From Streptomyces sp. 1222.5 (GTDB taxonomy: Bacteria; Actinomycetota; Actinomycetes; Streptomycetales; Streptomycetaceae), in NCBI RefSeq assembly GCF_900105245.1, contig NZ_FNSZ01000001.1:2790001-2854000 (forward strand): 64,000 bases of DNA, given 5' to 3'. Shown piece by piece: positions 19,355 to 28,800 of the stretch. The notes under the pieces were generated by a model that saw only the letters and a list, made by a program, of their open reading frames with translations, did no database searches and was not told the origin of the DNA. Every line of letters starts with the position of its first letter. Positions within the stretch are counted from its first letter, which is position 1. A program made the translations under genes and the position numbers.

Positions 19355-19530
19355 CGCTTTCCCTCCGGCCGGCGAACGTCCACCGGCCCAACTAGAGATC
19401 TTGAGGATGCGACGGCTGCCCCTCCGGGGCCCCTGAAAGTCGTGATTCCGGGCGTCCGCCGCACGGCCCTTGTGGTTCTCGGGCCGGGTGTGTGATTCCA
19501 GGGTGGCGCGTTCCACGGAAAATTGAACTT

Positions 19531-19551
19531 GCGTTTCACAGAGTGAGACGC
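19531..19551. promoter_or_regulatory. Operator-like dyad between leuC and ndgR
   Basis: Half-sites GCGTTTCAC and GTGAGACGC, separated by AGA, form a 9-bp inverted repeat with one mismatch, 13 bases before the ndgR ATG. NdgR/AreB-type IclR proteins are known to control leuCD and themselves, so this is a plausible autoregulatory site. The assignment is inferred. Confidence 0.5.
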
Positions 19552-19563
19552 GAGTATCGTTGC

Positions 19564-20280
19564 ATGGACAACAGTAGCGGCGTCGGCGTTCTGGACAAGG
19601 CGGCCCTCGTCCTGAGCGCTCTGGAGTCCGGTCCGGCGACCCTCGCGGGTCTGGTCGGAGCCACCGGACTGGCACGACCCACGGCCCACCGCCTGGCCGT
19701 GGCCCTGGAACACCACCGCATGGTGGCACGCGACATGCAGGGGCGGTTCATCCTCGGACCGCGCCTCGCCGAGCTCGCGGCGGCGGCCGGTGAGGACCGC
19801 CTGCTGGCGACGGCCGGCCCCGTGCTCACGCATCTCCGCGATGTCACCGGCGAGAGCGCGCAGCTCTACCGTCGCCAGGGTGACATGCGTATCTGCGTGG
19901 CCGCGGCGGAACGGCTGTCCGGTCTGCGGGACACGGTCCCGGTCGGCTCGACGCTGACCATGAAGGCCGGCTCCTCGGCGCAGATCCTCATGGCCTGGGA
20001 GGAGCCGGAGCGGCTGCACCGCGGCCTCCAGGGCGCCCGCTTCACGGCGACGGCGCTGTCGGGTGTACGCCGGCGCGGCTGGGCCCAGTCCATCGGCGAG
20101 CGCGAGCCGGGGGTCGCCTCGGTCTCGGCGCCCGTGCGCGGCCCGTCGAACCGCGTGGTGGCGGCCGTGTCCGTCTCCGGCCCCATCGAGCGCCTGACCC
20201 GCCACCCGGGCCGTATGCACGCCCAGGCGGTCATCGACGCCGCGGCCCGTCTCTCCGAGGCCCTGCGCCGCTCGGGCTGA
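19564..20280 (+). CDS. ndgR: IclR-family regulator NdgR (AreB type)
   Basis: 238 residues. N-terminal winged HTH (about residues 8-70, with [24 protein letters not shown]) and a C-terminal IclR effector domain (about 80-235, including [19 protein letters not shown] and VAAVSVSGP). Divergence from leuCD is diagnostic for NdgR/AreB, which controls leucine genes, other amino-acid genes and antibiotic production in Streptomyces. The ATG at 19564 comes right after an operator-like dyad with no clear ribosome-binding site, so the mRNA may be leaderless or nearly so. Confidence 0.93.
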   Translation: MDNSSGVGVLDKAALVLSALESGPATLAGLVGATGLARPTAHRLAVALEHHRMVARDMQGRFILGPRLAELAAAAGEDRLLATAGPVLTHLRDVTGESAQLYRRQGDMRICVAAAERLSGLRDTVPVGSTLTMKAGSSAQILMAWEEPERLHRGLQGARFTATALSGVRRRGWAQSIGEREPGVASVSAPVRGPSNRVVAAVSVSGPIERLTRHPGRMHAQAVIDAAARLSEALRRSG

Positions 20281-20306
20281 GAGCCGGCCGACGGGAACAG
20301 AGAGGG

Positions 20307-20336
20307 AGGGCCTGCCTCAACGCCGCGGCAGGCCCT
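20307..20336 (+). terminator. Terminator of ndgR
   Basis: AGGGCCTGCC and GGCAGGCCCT form a perfect 10-bp stem followed by TCTC, 26 bases after the ndgR stop. Confidence 0.75.
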
Positions 20337-20386
20337 TCTCGCTCCCCCCACCCCGCGCCCGAGCCCGTTCGGCCCGCCTCTTCCGC

Positions 20387-20596
20387 TCACCGGGTCCTGC
20401 TGCGAGCGTCGCGCAGGCGTGCGACGTCCCCTCGCCCCCAGTACTGCACGAGGTAGTACATCAGCGGCGCGGCGGTCGGCAGAACCCGGCCTCGCAGCAC
20501 CCGCGCGGGCCTGCGCAGCGGCTGGTGCGACGCTTCCCACGGGGCGGAACTGCTCGCGCCGTACGCCGAGTTGATCGCGACGGTACGGCCTCGCAC
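20387..20596 (-). CDS. Possible small protein, unknown
   Basis: 69 residues from a GTG at 20596: an N-terminal stretch AINSAYGASSSAPWEASHQP, an Arg-rich middle and PLMYYLVQYWGRGD. Third codon positions are GC-rich over most of its length, which favours a real gene, but there is no convincing ribosome-binding site and I know no homologue. It sits downstream of the tRNA cluster on the same strand. Confidence 0.3.
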   Translation of the reverse strand: MRGRTVAINSAYGASSSAPWEASHQPLRRPARVLRGRVLPTAAPLMYYLVQYWGRGDVARLRDARSRTR

Positions 20597-20651
20597 AGCC
20601 GCCGCCGAGCACGACGAAGGCCCTCCGCCGAAGCGAAGGGCCTTCTTCCTG

Positions 20652-20724
20652 TACCCCCGACCGGATTCGAACCGGCGCTACCGCCTTGAGAGGGCGGCGT
20701 GCTAGGCCGCTACACAACGGGGGC
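20652..20724 (-). tRNA. tRNA-Glu (anticodon CTC)
   Basis: Read on the minus strand, a 73-nt cloverleaf begins GCCCCCG. The anticodon loop CTCTCAA is enclosed by CCGCC/GGCGG, and the T-arm GGTTCGAATCC is present. CCA is not encoded. Confidence 0.95.
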
Positions 20725-20752
20725 CTGGACTCTGCGTTTCCGCAGGTCCGAG

Positions 20753-20824
20753 CTGGTCTACCTGGACTCGAACCAAGACTAACTGAACCAGAATCAGTCG
20801 TGCTGCCAATTACACCATAGACCA
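20753..20824 (-). tRNA. tRNA-Gln (anticodon CTG)
   Basis: 72-nt cloverleaf on the minus strand with acceptor TGGTCTA/TAGACCA, anticodon loop TTCTGGT in stem ACTGA/TCAGT, T-arm with GGTTCGAGTCC and discriminator G. Confidence 0.95.
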
Positions 20825-20845
20825 ATGATGGTTTAGACCAGTCAG

Positions 20846-20918
20846 TACCCCCGACCGGATTCGAACCGGCGCTACCGCCTTGAGAGGGCGGCGTGCTAGG
20901 CCGCTACACAACGGGGGC
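20846..20918 (-). tRNA. tRNA-Glu (anticodon CTC)
   Basis: Identical over its length to the tRNA-Glu at 20652-20724 (same acceptor GCCCCCG, anticodon loop CTCTCAA). Confidence 0.95.
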
Positions 20919-20947
20919 CCTAGCGATCCCGACAAGATCAGGATCAG

Positions 20948-21020
20948 TACCCCCGACCGGATTCGAACCGGCGCTACTGCCTTGAGAGGGCAGCGTGCTA
21001 GGCCGCTACACAACGGGGGC
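20948..21020 (-). tRNA. tRNA-Glu (anticodon CTC), compensated stem variant
   Basis: Same as the other two tRNA-Glu genes except for one compensatory pair in the anticodon stem (CTGCC/GGCAG in place of CCGCC/GGCGG), which shows the fold is under selection. Confidence 0.95.
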
Positions 21021-21041
21021 TTTGCAGATGAGCTCTGCGAG

Positions 21042-21113
21042 CTGGCCTACCTGGACTCGAACCAAGACTAACTGAACCAGAATCAGTCGTGCTGCCAATT
21101 ACACCATAGGCCA
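21042..21113 (-). tRNA. tRNA-Gln (anticodon CTG)
   Basis: 72-nt cloverleaf with acceptor TGGCCTA/TAGGCCA; the rest equals the other tRNA-Gln at 20753-20824. The acceptor differs by a compensated base pair. First tRNA of the minus-strand array Gln-Glu-Glu-Gln-Glu. Confidence 0.95.
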
Positions 21114-21203
21114 CTGGAACTCAAGCCCCTGCGGGGGTCTCGTTCTAGTTTGCTCCTCGGGGCTCCGGCCTTTCGGCCCGCTCCCCTCGGCGCAGGAAGA
21201 ACA

Positions 21204-21935
21204 TTACCCGAAGGTGGACGGGGCTCCAAAACGAGTATCCGAGCGGACCAGCGCGGGGAGTTCGGAGAGGGTCGAGATCCGGTGCGCCACGACCTCCCCG
21301 GCGGCCTGCGCGTACGCCGCCCCCCGGTCGATCCACACGGAGAGCAACCCGGCCTGGGCCGCCCCGCGTCCGTCGATCTCCGGGTGGTCACCGACGTACG
21401 CCACCTCGTGCGGCGGCAGGTCCAGCGCCTCGCACGCCGCCAGGAAGGCGCCGGCCTCCGGCTTGGAGACGCCCAGCTCCGCGGCGCACAGCACGGTTTC
21501 GAAGCGGTCCAGGACACCGAGGGTGCGCAGCTTGTGCTCCTGGACGGTGAGGCTCGAGTTGGACAGCACCGCCTGGCGGTGGCTGCGGGCGAGGGCCTCC
21601 AGAACGGGCAGGACGTCCGGGAAGAGACTCCAGGCGGACTCGTAGTGCCCGAGGTAGCGCTGGAACCAGGCATCGGCCTCGGCGTCGGTCAGAGTCGTGT
21701 CGAGGAACGCACGGACCCGGTCCCTGCGCTGCCCCTCGAAGGTGTTCTCCCCGGCCGCGTAGAGGGCCCACTGCTGGGCGGTGACCCGCCGCCACCGGGC
21801 CACGGCCTCCTCCGCACCGCCGTACCGGGCGAGGAGCCCTTCGGCCGCGAGGTGCGCCCGCATGCCGCGCCGGTCCGCGGCCGTGTAGTCGAACAGGGTG
21901 TCGTCCACGTCCCAGACCACGGCTCTGATGCTCAT
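21204..21935 (-). CDS. HAD-superfamily hydrolase
   Basis: 243 residues. The nucleophile motif is WDVDDTLFDYT (DxD) near residue 9; motif II is VLSNSS; motif III lysine is in GVSKPEAGAF; the acidic motif IV is YVGDHPEIDGRGAAQAG. The cap domain lies between residues 20 and 100. This is a phosphatase of the phosphoglycolate/YjjG-like branch; the substrate cannot be read from sequence. It lies between gltX and the tRNA array on the same strand. Confidence 0.88.
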   Translation of the reverse strand: MSIRAVVWDVDDTLFDYTAADRRGMRAHLAAEGLLARYGGAEEAVARWRRVTAQQWALYAAGENTFEGQRRDRVRAFLDTTLTDAEADAWFQRYLGHYESAWSLFPDVLPVLEALARSHRQAVLSNSSLTVQEHKLRTLGVLDRFETVLCAAELGVSKPEAGAFLAACEALDLPPHEVAYVGDHPEIDGRGAAQAGLLSVWIDRGAAYAQAAGEVVAHRISTLSELPALVRSDTRFGAPSTFG

Positions 21936-22046
21936 GACCCGACGGTAGCCCTGGCGCCCGGGGGCCGTCCGGGGAACCGGGACGACGGTGCCCGTCGCGG
22001 TGCGTGAGGGTCGTCACACGGACCGTGGCCGCACAGGGGTGACAAA

Positions 22047-22078
22047 GGGGCGGCACCCGGTCGCCCGGATGCCGCCCC
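22047..22078 (-). terminator. Terminator of gltX
   Basis: GGGGCGGCA and TGCCGCCCC form a 9-bp stem, with CCCGG/CCGG pairing inside. On the minus strand the hairpin ends CCCCTTTGTC just past the gltX stop. Confidence 0.75.
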
Positions 22079-22091
22079 GGCCGTGCTCGGA

Positions 22092-23576
22092 TCAGGCGGC
22101 GAGCTTCGCCAGCGCCGCGTCGATCCTGGCCAGCGTCGTCTCCTTGCCCAGGACCTCGAGGGACTCGAAGAGGGGCAGGCCGACCGTGCGGCCGGTCACG
22201 GCGACCCGGACCGGGGCCTGGGCCTTGCCGAGCTTGAGACCGTGGGCCTCGCCGGCGGCCAGGACGGCCTCCTTGAGCGACTCGGCGGAGGTCCAGTCGG
22301 CGGCGTCGAGCTTCTCGCGGGCCGTGCGCAGGAGGGCGTCGCTGCCCTCCTTCATGGCCTTGGTCCAGGAGGCCTCGTCGAAGACCGGCTCCGCCAGGAA
22401 CAGGAAGTCGACGTTCTCCGTGATCTCGGAGAGGACCTTCAGACGGGTCTGGGCGTGCGGGGCGATCGCCTGCCACTTGGCCTCGTCGAAGTCCTCCGGC
22501 GCCCAGGGGGCGAAGGGGGCCTTCAGCCACGTCCGGCAGCGCTCGGTGAACTCCTTCACCTCCAGCATGCGGATGTGGTCGGCGTTGATCGCCTCGCACT
22601 TCTTCAGGTCGAAGCGCGCCGGGTTGGGGTTCACGTCGGCGATGTCGAAGGCGGCGACCATCTCGTCGATCGAGAAGACGTCCTGGTCGGCGGAGAGCGA
22701 CCAGCCGAGCAGTGAGAGGTAGTTGAGCAGGCCCTCGGGCAGGAAGCCCTTCTCGCGGTAGAGGTTGAGGGAGGCCTGCGGGTCGCGCTTGGACAGCTTC
22801 TTGTTGCCCTCGCCCATCACGTACGGCAGGTGGCCGAAGGCCGGGGTCTGCTTGGCGATGCCCAGCTCGGTGAGCGCCTTGTAGAGGGCGACCTGGCGCG
22901 GGGTGGAGGAGAGCAGGTCCTCGCCGCGCAGGACGTGGGTGATGTCCATCAGGGCGTCGTCGACCGGGTTGACCAGCGTGTACAGCGGGGCGCCGTTGGC
23001 TCGGACGATGCCGTAGTCCGGCACGTTCTCCGGCGTGAAGGTCAGCTCGCCGCGGACCAGGTCGTCGAACGTGATCGCCTCGTCCGGCATGCGGAAGCGG
23101 ACGATCGGGGCGCGGCCCTGGGCCTTGTACTCCTCGACCTGCTCGGCGGTCAGGTCGCGGCAGTGACCGTCGTAGCCGGAGGGCTTGCCGGCGGCGCGGG
23201 CGGCCTCGCGGCGGCTGTCCAGCTCCTCCTGGGAGCAGTAGCAGTGGTACGCGTACCCGCCGTCGAGCAGCTTCCGGGCGACGTCGGCGTAGATGTCCAT
23301 GCGCTGCGACTGGCGGTACGGCGCGTGCGGGCCGCCGACCTCGGGGCCCTCGTCCCAGTCGAAACCGAGCCAGCGCATCGCGTCGAGCAGCTGGTTGTAC
23401 GACTCCTCGGAGTCGCGGGCCGCGTCGGTGTCCTCGATGCGGAAGACCAGGGTGCCCTGGTGGTGCCGGGCGAACGCCCAGTTGAACAGGGCGGTGCGCA
23501 CCAGGCCCACGTGGGGGTTACCGGTGGGCGAGGGGCAGAAACGGACGCGTACGGGTGAGCCGGGTGCGCTAGCCAC
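22092..23576 (-). CDS. gltX: Glutamyl-tRNA synthetase
   Basis: 494 residues, class I synthetase. HIGH-like motif in [22 protein letters not shown] near residue 45, and KMSKS-like motif KLSKRD near residue 245. Most actinobacteria lack GlnRS and use a non-discriminating GluRS plus GatCAB amidotransferase; the adjacent tRNA-Glu/tRNA-Gln cluster fits this. I chose the GTG at 23576, inside the end of the upstream FAH gene; a TTG three codons earlier (23585) is possible. Confidence 0.95.
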   Translation of the reverse strand: MASAPGSPVRVRFCPSPTGNPHVGLVRTALFNWAFARHHQGTLVFRIEDTDAARDSEESYNQLLDAMRWLGFDWDEGPEVGGPHAPYRQSQRMDIYADVARKLLDGGYAYHCYCSQEELDSRREAARAAGKPSGYDGHCRDLTAEQVEEYKAQGRAPIVRFRMPDEAITFDDLVRGELTFTPENVPDYGIVRANGAPLYTLVNPVDDALMDITHVLRGEDLLSSTPRQVALYKALTELGIAKQTPAFGHLPYVMGEGNKKLSKRDPQASLNLYREKGFLPEGLLNYLSLLGWSLSADQDVFSIDEMVAAFDIADVNPNPARFDLKKCEAINADHIRMLEVKEFTERCRTWLKAPFAPWAPEDFDEAKWQAIAPHAQTRLKVLSEITENVDFLFLAEPVFDEASWTKAMKEGSDALLRTAREKLDAADWTSAESLKEAVLAAGEAHGLKLGKAQAPVRVAVTGRTVGLPLFESLEVLGKETTLARIDAALAKLAA

Positions 23577-24354
23577 GCTTGACAACCTTGTTGGTGAGAG
23601 TGCCGATGCCTTCGATGGTGACGGCGACCTCGTCGCCGACGTTGAGGGGGCCGACCCCCGCGGGGGTGCCGGTGAGGATGACGTCGCCCGGGAGCAGGGT
23701 CATGGCCTCGGAGATGTTGACGACCAGGTCCTCGATGGGGTGGGTCATCTGGCTCGTGCGGCCCAGCTGGCGTTGTTCGCCGTTGACCGTGAGCTGGACG
23801 GTGAGGTCGTTCGCGCGGTCGAGGTCCAGGTCCGTCTCCACCCAGGGGCCGAGCGGGCACGAGGTGTCGAAGCCCTTCGCCCGGGCCCACTGCTTCTCGC
23901 GCTTCTGCACGTCGCGGGCGGTGACGTCGTTGGCGCAGGTGTAGCCGAGGATCACGTCCTTGACCCGCTCGCGCGGGACCTCGCGGCACATGCGGCCGAT
24001 GACGACGGCCAGCTCGGCCTCGTGGTGCAGTTCCTCGGAGAACGGCGGGTACTGGATGTCGTCGCCGGGGCCGATCACCGAGGTGGAGGGCTTGAAGAAG
24101 GCGAACGGCGCCTCGGGCACCTCGTTGCCCAGCTCGCGCGCGTGCTCGGCGTAGTTCCGGCCGAACGCCACGACCTTGTTGGGGAGGACCGGCGGAAGCA
24201 GCCTGACCTTGCTCAGCGGCACCTTCGTGCCGGACAGCTCGTAGTCCGCGAACGGGATGCCCTTGACGATGTCGAGGACGAGTTCGTCCTCCTTGCCGCC
24301 CTCGACCGCGCCGAAGGCAACGTTCCCGTCGATGGAGAACCTGGCGATGCGCAC
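23569..24354 (-). CDS. Fumarylacetoacetate hydrolase (FAH)-family protein
   Basis: 261 residues. The C-terminal FAH fold spans about residues 55-260, with [15 protein letters not shown], the metal-binding acids in [25 protein letters not shown] and [11 protein letters not shown]. Members hydrolyse C-C bonds of acylpyruvates or tautomerise/decarboxylate oxaloacetate; which one cannot be told here. GTG start. Its last codons overlap the gltX start by eight bases, so the two genes are co-transcribed. Confidence 0.9.
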   Translation of the reverse strand: MRIARFSIDGNVAFGAVEGGKEDELVLDIVKGIPFADYELSGTKVPLSKVRLLPPVLPNKVVAFGRNYAEHARELGNEVPEAPFAFFKPSTSVIGPGDDIQYPPFSEELHHEAELAVVIGRMCREVPRERVKDVILGYTCANDVTARDVQKREKQWARAKGFDTSCPLGPWVETDLDLDRANDLTVQLTVNGEQRQLGRTSQMTHPIEDLVVNISEAMTLLPGDVILTGTPAGVGPLNVGDEVAVTIEGIGTLTNKVVKRG

Positions 24355-24378
24355 GGGATCCTTGCGCCCCTCAACTAG

Positions 24379-24945
24379 ACCGGCGTACTGACGCCCCAGG
24401 TTAACCGGTCGGGCGACCCGGTGTTCGGTCGGTACGGCCGCCGGTCAGGTGTTTTACGGGGTCCGTGAGCAGTGCGACGGAATTCCGAATTCCAGGGCTT
24501 TGCGGATGACCTCCGGCAGGAATGCCTGTCTACACGGCCGCGATCCGGCTTTGCGATCATCCCGGGAAGAGCTCCCGCTCCCCTCTCACTCCTCCGGCTT
24601 CCCCGTCGCGGCGTACGGCGCGACGGCGCCGCTCACGCGGTCGTCACGTGCGTGCGGCGGAATCCGGCCCGGGCAGCGCATGAGGGGTTTCGGCGCCTCT
24701 TGCCGCCCGATGCGGCCGGCCCGGGATTTCCCGTGCGGCCGGTGCGAAACGCCATGGAATTCATCCGCTGCCGGAGCCGTCCGGGGCGCAACCGTAAGCC
24801 GGCCCGGACGAGCGCGCGGTCTTCGGAAAGCCCCCCGGAAGCGACGCGGAAAAGCACGGAAAGCCGGAGTCGCGGGACGGGGCGGCGCCCGGTGGGAGTG
24901 CCTCGCACCTGGGGGCGGTGCGGCGGCTCAGGGCACGGCGTACGG
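24379..24945. other. Intergenic stretch with no recognisable gene
   Basis: About 570 bp. Open frames exist on both strands, but their translations are Arg/Gly/Pro-rich without family features, and they lack ribosome-binding sites. The upstream region of the FAH-gltX unit, at the left end, probably contains its promoter. I see no RNA gene. Confidence 0.55.
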
Positions 24946-25005
24946 AAAAACCGAGCGCGGCCCGGAGGATCGTCGCGGATGCGTGATCCTCCGGGCCGCG
25001 CTCGG
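24946..25005 (-). terminator. Very strong Rho-independent terminator of the NPRRT peptide gene
   Basis: A perfect 21-bp stem (arms 24951-24971 and 24985-25005, loop of 13) is followed on the minus strand by GGTTTTTCC. It lies 36 bases beyond the stop of the peptide gene and is one of the longest perfect stems in the window. Confidence 0.9.
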
Positions 25006-25040
25006 CGGGCCGGTGCCCGAATGGCGTAGCGTCCGGTCGG

Positions 25041-25220
25041 CTACTCGCCGGCCGCGACTCCCGCGCCGACCGGCACGTCCATCAGGACGGTGCGCCGGGG
25101 GTTGGCCGTCTGCGTGGGCAGGTCGACGGAGTGTTCCGGCAGCTCGGGCGTCTGCATGGCACCGGCGTCGTCGAGGTGCGCCAGGGTCGTGCGTCGCGGG
25201 TTGGCTATGTTGCGGAACAT
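25041..25220 (-). CDS. 59-residue peptide with duplicated ANPRRTxL motif
   Basis: The ATG at 25220 is preceded by GGTGAGGA at ribosome-binding distance; an upstream in-frame start would add five residues. The motif ANPRRT(T/V)L occurs twice, at residues 6-13 and 39-46, each followed by A/M and an acidic/hydrophobic pair, separated by a Pro/Glu/Thr-rich linker. The two DNA copies differ at silent positions (CCGCGACGCACG against CCCCGGCGCACC), so selection acts on the peptide. There is no signal peptide or cysteine. A 21-bp terminator follows. I recognise no family; a modified-peptide precursor or a docking peptide are guesses. Confidence 0.7.
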   Translation of the reverse strand: MFRNIANPRRTTLAHLDDAGAMQTPELPEHSVDLPTQTANPRRTVLMDVPVGAGVAAGE

Positions 25221-25803
25221 CGTCGTCGTCCTCACCGTTGTGGTCCTGTGCCCTCTGATCGAGTCGGTTGTCAGAGTCGTCCCTCTTGTAAAGCGTCAGG
25301 CTAAACATCGAATTCCCCGCCCGGACGGGCAACTGCCCATGATCGGCATGTGAGTTTGCTCACGACCTCACGGGCAAATCGGTCAATTCCGACCGACAAC
25401 TCGGGCCTGCGAAACGGACATTGCGCCCCTGAAGCCATCATTCCGCTCCTGATCATGTCGACTGGGACACGTGACACCGAGCGACGACTCGCAGGTGTAC
25501 GTCCGGTTCGTACCGAATCACCCTCCACGCCTCGTAGTGCGTCACTCACACGCCGTCACGGAGGTCACAGCTCGGGACACGGCTCTTGTTGGAGATCCTG
25601 CACTGTGCTGGAATTCCACGGACCGCCGCGGGATCGAGCCGGCGCACGGGGCGCGACGCAGCGCCGGGTGGCGGTGGGACAGGGGGGAACCAGCGCCGGT
25701 CACTCAAGACCACCGGAGTGCGTATTCAGGGCGCTCTCCAAACGCCGACACCGTGTCCCTCCGTTCGCGCGGAGGGGTGCCTGGTCCAGAGGTTGCGACG
25801 CTA
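25221..25803. other. Promoter region between the peptide gene and cvnA1
   Basis: About 580 bp between divergent genes. It includes an inverted repeat TCGGTC-N6-GACCGA at 25379-25396 and AT-richer patches near 25280-25310 and 25430-25460. The cvnA1 frame stays open leftward to 25471, but that part reads as non-coding (Arg/His/Trp mix, no family match). Confidence 0.5.
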
Positions 25804-28800
25804 GTGCAGGGACGTTTCAAGAGGGATGGCAGCGCTTCGGCGGAGCCGGAGCCGCGCGACGGGACTGGCCCCATGAAGGGCAGCGCCTCGCCCCAGCACG
25901 CCCAGAACCCGGGTCCGGGTCCGTCCGGCGACGGCGGTGAGCGCTCCGGGCGTCCCGGCGCGTCGACCGCGTCGGCCTCGGCCAAGCCGGCGGGTCCCGG
26001 GAACAACACGCCGAAGGCGAAGCCCGCTCAGGGCCCGACCGGCCCCGGCACGCGGGTGGCGCTGCGCAACTGGCGCATCTCGACGCGTCTGGTGTCGCTG
26101 CTCGCGCTGCCCGTGGTCGCGGCGACCTCGCTGGGCGCGCTGCGCATCAACCAGTCCATGGACGACATCCAGCAGCTCGACAACATGAAGCTGCTGACGG
26201 AGATGACCAAGCAGGCCACCGAGCTGGCCATGCAGCTCCAGGACGAGCGCGACCAGTCGGCCGGCCCCCTGGCCCACGGCGGCGCGAACGACTTCACGGT
26301 CAAGGGCCTCCAGGAGAAGACCGACCGGGCCCGCGAGAACTTCCTCAACGCTTCTGAGGAGATCGACGCGGCGAGCAAGGACGGCAACCTCCAGGGCGTC
26401 CGCGACACGCTGGTCGGTCTCGCCAACCAGCTGGACGACCTCTCCAAGATCCGCCAGCACGCCTACCAGTCGAAGGACAACGCGACCCAGACGGTCGAGT
26501 CCTACCACCGGCTCATCACCCAGCTGATCGGCCTGTCCCAGGACATGGCCGAGGCGTCCAGCAACCCCGAGATGATCTCGCGCACCCGCGCCCTGGCGGC
26601 CTTCTCGACCGCCAAGGAGTACGCCTCGATCCAGCGCGCCACGATCGCCGCGGCACTGCCCGCGACGACCGACAGCAAGGGCCACCTCTCCGAGAACGAC
26701 CGCCTCTACGGCCAGTCGGCCTACGAGAGCGAGGGCTCCGAGCTCCAGATCTTCCGCAAGATCTACTCGGACGAAAACGCCGAGGAGCTCCTCAAGCCGA
26801 TCGACGAGGGCAACCCGACGATCAAGACGGCCGACACCTACGCCAAGCGCTCCTTCGAGTCGCGCGACGGCCTGGAGTCGCTGCCCGCCCGTTCGTACCG
26901 CGACTGGGTGGACACCAGCTCGACCAAGATCGAGCAGATGAAGAAGATCGAGCACACGCTGCTCGAGGACATGGAGCAGAAGGCCCGCGAGCTGCGCAAC
27001 GCCTCCGAGCGCGAGGCGATCATCTCCGGTGCGCTGATCCTCATCGTCCTCGGCGTGTCACTCGTCGGCGCGTTCGTCGTGGCCCGCTCCATGATCCGCT
27101 CGCTGCGCCGCCTGCAGGAGACCGCCACCAAGGTCGCCCAGGACCGTCTGCCCGAGCTGGTCAAGCAGCTCTCCGAGTCCGACCCGCAGGACGTCGACAC
27201 GTCCGTGGAGTCGGTCGGTGTGCACTCCCGGGACGAGATCGGCCAGGTGGCCGCGGCCTTCGACGACGTGCACCGCGAGGCGGTCCGACTCGCCGCCGAG
27301 CAGGCCCTGCTGCGGGGCAACGTCAACGCGATGTTCACCAACCTCTCGCGCCGCTCCCAGGGCCTCATCCAGCGCCAGCTGTCGCTGATCTCCGAACTCG
27401 AGTCCCGCGAGGCCGACCCGGACCAGCTGTCCTCGCTGTTCAAGCTCGACCACCTCGCGACCCGCATGCGCCGTAACGGTGAGAACCTCCTCGTCCTCGC
27501 GGGTGAGGAGCCCGGCCGGCGCTGGACCCGCCCGGTCCCGCTGGTCGACGTGCTCCGCGCCGCCGCGTCCGAGGTGGAGCAGTACGAGCGCATCGAACTG
27601 GCCGCCGTGCCGACGACCGAGGTCGCCGGCCGCGTGGTCAACGACCTCGTGCACCTGCTCGCCGAGCTGCTGGAGAACGCCACCTCGTTCTCCTCCCCGC
27701 AGACCAAGGTCAAGGTCACCGGTCACGCGCTGCCCGACGGCCGCGTGCTGATCGAGATCCACGACACCGGTATCGGCCTCTCCCCCGAGGACCTCGCGGC
27801 GATCAACGAGCGGCTCGCCTCGCCGCCCACCGTGGACGTCTCCGTCTCCCGCCGCATGGGCCTCTTCGTGGTCGGTCGTCTGTCCCAGCGCCACGGCATC
27901 CGCATCCAGCTGCGCCCGTCCGACTCGGGTGGTACGACCGCGCTGGTCATGCTCCCCGTCGACGTCGCCCAGGGCGGCAAGAAGCCCGCGGGCGGCAAGC
28001 CCGGCGCTCCCATCGGCTCCGGTGGCCCCGCCGCCGCGCAGGCCGCCGCCGGTGTGGCCGCGGCCCGACGGCAGAACGGCGGCAACGGCGGCGGCCCGGC
28101 CGGTGGCGGTCTGCTCGGTGCCGGTTCCGGCCCGCGCGGCCAGGTCGGCGCGGGCCAGGGTCCCCGGGCCGCGCTGCCCGGCACGGGCCAGGGCGGCCGT
28201 CCCGGTGCGCCGGGCGGAGCCCGTGGTCCGCAGGGTGGCCCCGGTGGCCCGCAGCAGGGCGGCCGACCGATGCCCGCGGGTTCCGGTGCGGGCGCCTTCG
28301 GCGGCCAGGCACCCGGTGTCCCGCAGGGTCTGCAGTCCCCGAACCAGGGCGGATCGCAGCAGGACCTCTTCGGCGGCCGTGGCCAGCAGCGTCCCACCGC
28401 CTCGGACCAGGGCCGTCAGCCCCAGCTGCCGCCGCGTGGCGGCCCGCGGGCCGAACTGCCCGGCGGCGAACCGCAGTCGCGCACCCCGGACTGGGGCGGC
28501 ACCCACGCCCCGCCGTCCCGCGCCTCGCTGGACGCCCCGCGCGGCCACGACGAGCAGGACTCGGCGCAGACCTCGCGCATGCCGCGCGTGGACGACCGGC
28601 AGGGCCCCGGCTCGACCTCGGAGATGCCGCGCATCGACGCGGGGCCGGCCGCCACGGGCGAGTTCCCGCGCGCCGAGCTGAACGGCATGAACGGCATGAA
28701 CGGCCCGCAGAACACGGGGCAGTTCGCCCGTCCGGACAACCCGCAGAACACGGGCCGGTACGCGCGTCCCGACGCCGGTGGCCAGGACCCGTTCGCACCG

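Noticed and set aside
24472-25029. 185-residue plus-strand frame in the gap after the FAH gene
   Set aside because: Composition is Arg/Gly/Ser-rich, there is no ribosome-binding site, and the end runs through the 21-bp terminator hairpin of the peptide gene.
25471-25803. Leftward extension of cvnA1 by 111 codons
   Set aside because: The added segment does not look like a conservon N-terminus, and the GTG at 25804 has the same upstream box as cvnA2.
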